Origin: Clostridia bacterium
GTDB taxonomy: Bacteria > Bacillota > Clostridia > Christensenellales > CAG-138
NCBI GenBank assembly: GCA_016293975.1
Contig: JAEDCW010000015.1
Span: 1-34,395 of the forward strand
Length of the DNA: 34,395 nt
Direction: 5' to 3'
Positions 32,006-34,395 of this stretch are shown one piece after another. The position numbers were made by a program, and so were the translations under genes. Position 1 is the first letter of the stretch. Each line of letters starts with the position of its first letter. The notes below the pieces were generated by a model. It saw only the letters and a list, made by a program, of their open reading frames with translations, was not told where the DNA came from and did not search any database.

Positions 32006-33161
32006 ATTCCCGGTTTCCTATTCCTAAGCCAGCAAGCATTGCATCTGCGGAGATAACTTTTGAACTGTACTCAAGGTGTGCGTAAATGTTTGCCGTAGTT
32101 GAGAAGTCGCTGTGCCCGAGCCATTCTTGAATCTGCTTCATCGGAACGCCGTTGGCGAGAAGCAGCGAGGCGCAGCTATGTCTCAAATCGTGATAGCGCA
32201 CTCTGCGCAATCCGTGTTCCTCCAGAAGCTTCGGGAATCCGCAGGAAACATAATTAGGCTTGATGATATCTCCGATTTCATTGATACACACATAGCCCGT
32301 GTAATCTTTCACATAGGATCGCCCGCATAAACGCCGGTTTTCCTCCTGTTCTGCTTTAAGCTCCAGAAGCCGTTCCTTTACGAAAGGAACCAGTGGCAGC
32401 GTTCTCATGCTGGACTTGTTTTTCGTCCGATCTTCTGCGACCGTAATACGCTTTCCATCAAGGGCAACGGTTGTAAGCGTATGCCGGATGGTGATTGTGT
32501 CGCGCTCAAAGTCGATGGCATCCCATTTCATACCGAGGGTCTCGCTGCGCCGCATCCCATAGAAAGCACCAAAGAGAATGGGAATTTCAAGTTTGGTGCC
32601 TTTGGAGATTTCAAAAAGCCTGTTCACTTCATCGGCATCGTAAAAGTTTGCCATAAAACGCTCCTTCTTTGGTCTTTCGATCTTATCGGCAGGATTACTG
32701 GAGATTAGGTCGAGCTTGACAGCATACTTCAACGCCTTGTGGATGTTTGCGTGATAATGAATAACCGAGGACGCGCTTACACGTTCCAGTTCCTTCAGGT
32801 AAAAATCCTGGATGTGTTTTGCCGACAGCTCCTGCAATGCAATCTGCCGTTCTCTGAAATATGGCACGATTACTTTTTTGACCATATTGGAGTATGAGGC
32901 GAAAGTTGTCACCGCCACGGAACTCTTTATTACCGTAAGCCATTGTTCCATGAAGTCTGCAAAAAGAACGTCTCCTGTAATCGGCACATCTTCCTGGAAA
33001 CTGCGCCGCTGCTCCTGTAAGAACGCCTCGGCGCGTTTCTTGTTGCCTTTGACCGCAAGCCCTGTTGCGATCCACTTTGTTTTGCGGTTTCCGTGTGCGT
33101 CTGTGTAGTTTAGTACGGCATAAAAATAGCCCTTTTTCTCACGAAGGTGTCCTGCCACCAT
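32004..33161 (-). CDS. int: Tyrosine recombinase (site-specific integrase)
   Basis: A 385-residue phage/ICE-type integrase. It has an N-terminal AP2-like arm-binding region (about 1-40, REKKGYFYAVLNYTDAHGNR), a SAM-like core-binding domain (about 65-160) and a C-terminal catalytic domain. Catalytic residues are visible: Arg in YGMRRSETLG, His-x-x-Arg in YHDLRH, His in WLGHSD and the nucleophile Tyr in ANIYAHL. I chose ATG at 33161, because GAGGAGG lies upstream and the product then starts MVAGHLREKKGYF; the frame stays open further up. It points at the 3' end of tRNA-Ser 34 bases away, the standard layout at one end of an integrated element. Confidence 0.95.
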   Translation of the reverse strand: MVAGHLREKKGYFYAVLNYTDAHGNRKTKWIATGLAVKGNKKRAEAFLQEQRRSFQEDVPITGDVLFADFMEQWLTVIKSSVAVTTFASYSNMVKKVIVPYFRERQIALQELSAKHIQDFYLKELERVSASSVIHYHANIHKALKYAVKLDLISSNPADKIERPKKERFMANFYDADEVNRLFEISKGTKLEIPILFGAFYGMRRSETLGMKWDAIDFERDTITIRHTLTTVALDGKRITVAEDRTKNKSSMRTLPLVPFVKERLLELKAEQEENRRLCGRSYVKDYTGYVCINEIGDIIKPNYVSCGFPKLLEEHGLRRVRYHDLRHSCASLLLANGVPMKQIQEWLGHSDFSTTANIYAHLEYSSKVISADAMLAGLGIGNRE

Positions 33162-33278
33162 AATAAGATATCCTCCTCTCTTGTTGTGGGCAACACCTGC
33201 CGTTGACCTGAGAACAGTATAAATCATTCGAACTGATGCGGAAAGGATGCCGCCAATCGGATTTATTTCTCCATGCAG

Positions 33279-33506
33279 TCAACAGCCGATGCATAAGTAG
33301 GTAAAAAGATGTGCTTTGGGGATACGGTAGGCGCGACCTACTTTTATGCAGCAGATTTTGCCTTCTCGTATCAGTCGATACCCCGTTTTCGTGCTGACAT
33401 CAAGTATCTGGCACATCTGAGCGATATCCATGACATCCGGATACTCTTTCAGCATTAGCTTGTAAGCATCACGCTGGGATAGCGTGGTAGTGGTTTCAGA
33501 GTTCAT
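33279..33506 (-). CDS. xis: Excisionase-like helix-turn-helix protein
   Basis: A 75-residue protein of the MerR-type HTH excisionase family, with MDIAQMCQILDVSTKTGYRLIREGKI followed by KVGRAYRIPKAHLFTYL in the classic pattern. Such proteins direct the integrase toward excision. ATG at 33506 is preceded by GGAGGTG at good spacing; an ATG five codons earlier lacks one. It lies directly upstream of int in the same direction. Its 3' end carries half of an inverted repeat that might be a recombinase or self-binding site. Confidence 0.85.
   Translation of the reverse strand: MNSETTTTLSQRDAYKLMLKEYPDVMDIAQMCQILDVSTKTGYRLIREGKICCIKVGRAYRIPKAHLFTYLCIGC
33290..33350. repeat. Inverted repeat in the 3' end of xis
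   Basis: TGCATAAGTAGGT (33290-33302) is repeated inverted as ACCTACTTTTATGCA (33336-33350), identical except for two extra bases, 33 bases apart. Both arms lie in the last codons of xis. This is a candidate arm-type or Xis-binding site. Confidence 0.4.
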
Positions 33507-33548
33507 GTTTCGCACCTCCATTCCTATGCGTTGTTTTTGTATGTAAAT

Positions 33549-33572
33549 GACCGCACGATTTCTCTTGCGGTC
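33549..33572 (-). terminator. Hairpin after the ParB-like gene
   Basis: On the minus strand GACCGCA and TGCGGTC form a 7-bp stem with a 10-base loop, followed by ATTTACAT. The T run is weak, so it may be only a partial terminator before xis-int. Confidence 0.4.
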
Positions 33573-33581
33573 CGCCTTCCC

Positions 33582-34358
33582 TTAGAACTTCATGGGAAGG
33601 GTCGAATGCCTGCGCCTGCCGTTGTAGATGCGGTAGAACAGGTTGACGTAGCGCTTTACGCCCCGCAGCTCCTTTTCCGCCTTGCCCGCCGCGTAGATAA
33701 ACTTGGGCTCGTAGGCGCGGAGGCTGTAAATGAGCCGCTCCCGGTCGTACTCGCCGTTGTACAGCTCCACGAAGTGGACGATACCCTGAATGATTTCCGC
33801 TCTCAGGGAATCGGGATCGCCGCCCCAGGCTTCCAGCAGGAGGGTCAGCGCTTCCTTATAAATCTCTGCGCCGACACGCTTGAACTCCGCAAAGGCGGTA
33901 TTGATGCAGATGATGCGCCCGACGCCTCCGCCGCGCTCAAAGCCCACATGAAATCCTACGTCCTCGGTCGCTTCGTAAAACTCGCCCGACGCCTTATCCT
34001 CGCCGCGAAGATTGGCGCGGAGCCTGGCGCTGGGGGTCAGGGCTGCGGAGTAGCCGGTCTGCATGGCAAACAGCAGAGCTTCCTCAGCCTCTGTCATACC
34101 GTAGTACACTTTGCAGAGGATCGGCAGGTCGTTGTTGCCGTTCATGTGCTTGCGCGCCACAATAGTATGTTGCCCGTCAAACACATAATAGTGACCGTCA
34201 CGAAAGCTAACCTTCGGTTCGTTGGCGATACGCTCATTGAACCCGGCCACGATCTTTGCCACACGCTCGGTGTTCAGCTTGCGCTGGTACGCATCGGGAA
34301 TCTCCAAATCCCGGCTGCTGACCTCCATCAGCTTGTAGAGTGTCTTAATGCTGTTCAT
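33582..34358 (-). CDS. ParB-like N-terminal domain protein (probably DUF6551 group)
   Basis: A 258-residue protein. Residues about 20-85 resemble a ParB/Srx-type fold: DAYQRKLNTERVAKIVAGFN, then GHYYVFDGQHTIVARK, where DGQHT matches the ParB box. The rest is mixed alpha and includes a helical C-terminus rich in Arg and Tyr. Similar proteins are common on Clostridial integrative elements; their role is unknown. Rows sampled in this gene run about 60-67% G+C, clearly above most of the window, supporting recent transfer. The ATG is preceded by AAGGAG. A longer plus-strand open frame over the same DNA is an artefact of the high G+C. Confidence 0.8.
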   Translation of the reverse strand: MNSIKTLYKLMEVSSRDLEIPDAYQRKLNTERVAKIVAGFNERIANEPKVSFRDGHYYVFDGQHTIVARKHMNGNNDLPILCKVYYGMTEAEEALLFAMQTGYSAALTPSARLRANLRGEDKASGEFYEATEDVGFHVGFERGGGVGRIICINTAFAEFKRVGAEIYKEALTLLLEAWGGDPDSLRAEIIQGIVHFVELYNGEYDRERLIYSLRAYEPKFIYAAGKAEKELRGVKRYVNLFYRIYNGRRRHSTLPMKF

Positions 34359-34395
34359 TGTCTGTTTCTCCTTCCAATTTGAGAATGTATTGTTT

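Noticed and set aside
33531..34382. 283-residue plus-strand open frame opposite the ParB-like gene
   Set aside because: It lacks a ribosome binding site and recognisable motifs. It arises from the high G+C of the real minus-strand gene, which has a ParB-type box and a good ribosome binding site.
1..34395. CRISPR arrays, insertion sequences, rRNA genes
   Set aside because: No regularly spaced repeats, transposase genes or rRNA segments are visible on either strand.

Overview
The window looks like chromosome from an anaerobic, Gram-positive Clostridia-type bacterium (Firmicutes), probably gut-associated; the genus cannot be named from the sequence. The basis is gene content (IreB, RuvX, DUF1292, AddA, YbaB-RecR, DUF1846), strong AGGAGG-type ribosome binding sites, sigma-A promoters with 17-base spacers and many extended -10 boxes, intrinsic terminators between units, and lipoproteins. 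G+C is moderate over most of the window and rises sharply in the last ~0.8 kb.

Layout. 1-3800: a minus-strand unit encoding an OmpR-type response regulator, a large sensor kinase and a PflA-like radical SAM protein, with overlapping ends. 3.8-9.4 kb: a minus-strand cluster ybaB-recR-lipoprotein-addA (nucleoid protein, recombination mediator, unknown two-repeat lipoprotein, helicase-nuclease). 9.5-10.1 kb: yfcE alone on plus. 10.1-13.6 kb: rpsB-tsf, then pyrH, frr and a small PASTA-like ORF, all minus; rpsB has a leader with a terminator-like hairpin. 13.6-15.6 kb: ireB, an aldo/keto reductase-ferredoxin, ruvX and DUF1292 packed head to tail. 15.7-21.3 kb: M29 aminopeptidase, Gfo/Idh/MocA oxidoreductase divergent from an MtnA-type isomerase, DUF1846 protein and tRNA-Trp. 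21.4-23.9 kb: asnS and a two-repeat Myb-like protein. 24.2-27.3 kb: sugar-type ABC importer (binding lipoprotein and two permeases, no ATPase). 27.4-29.7 kb: alpha/beta hydrolase and family 4 uracil-DNA glycosylase, then yebC. 29.9-31.4 kb: a PLP fold-type II enzyme.

From 31.5 kb to the end is a tRNA-Ser(CGA) locus with a mobile element joined to its 3' side. The intact tRNA is preceded by a diverged direct repeat carrying only the 5' half of a second tRNA-Ser. Immediately after the tRNA terminator come, on minus, a tyrosine integrase, an excisionase-like HTH protein and a ParB-like protein. The far end of the element lies beyond the window.

Most of the window is housekeeping sequence. The most interesting points are the tRNA-Ser junction with its broken duplicate, the rpsB leader, the reductase inside the ireB-ruvX-DUF1292 cluster, and several unexplained small or repeat-built genes. 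I do not see a clearly new multi-gene system; any such cargo would lie to the right of this window.
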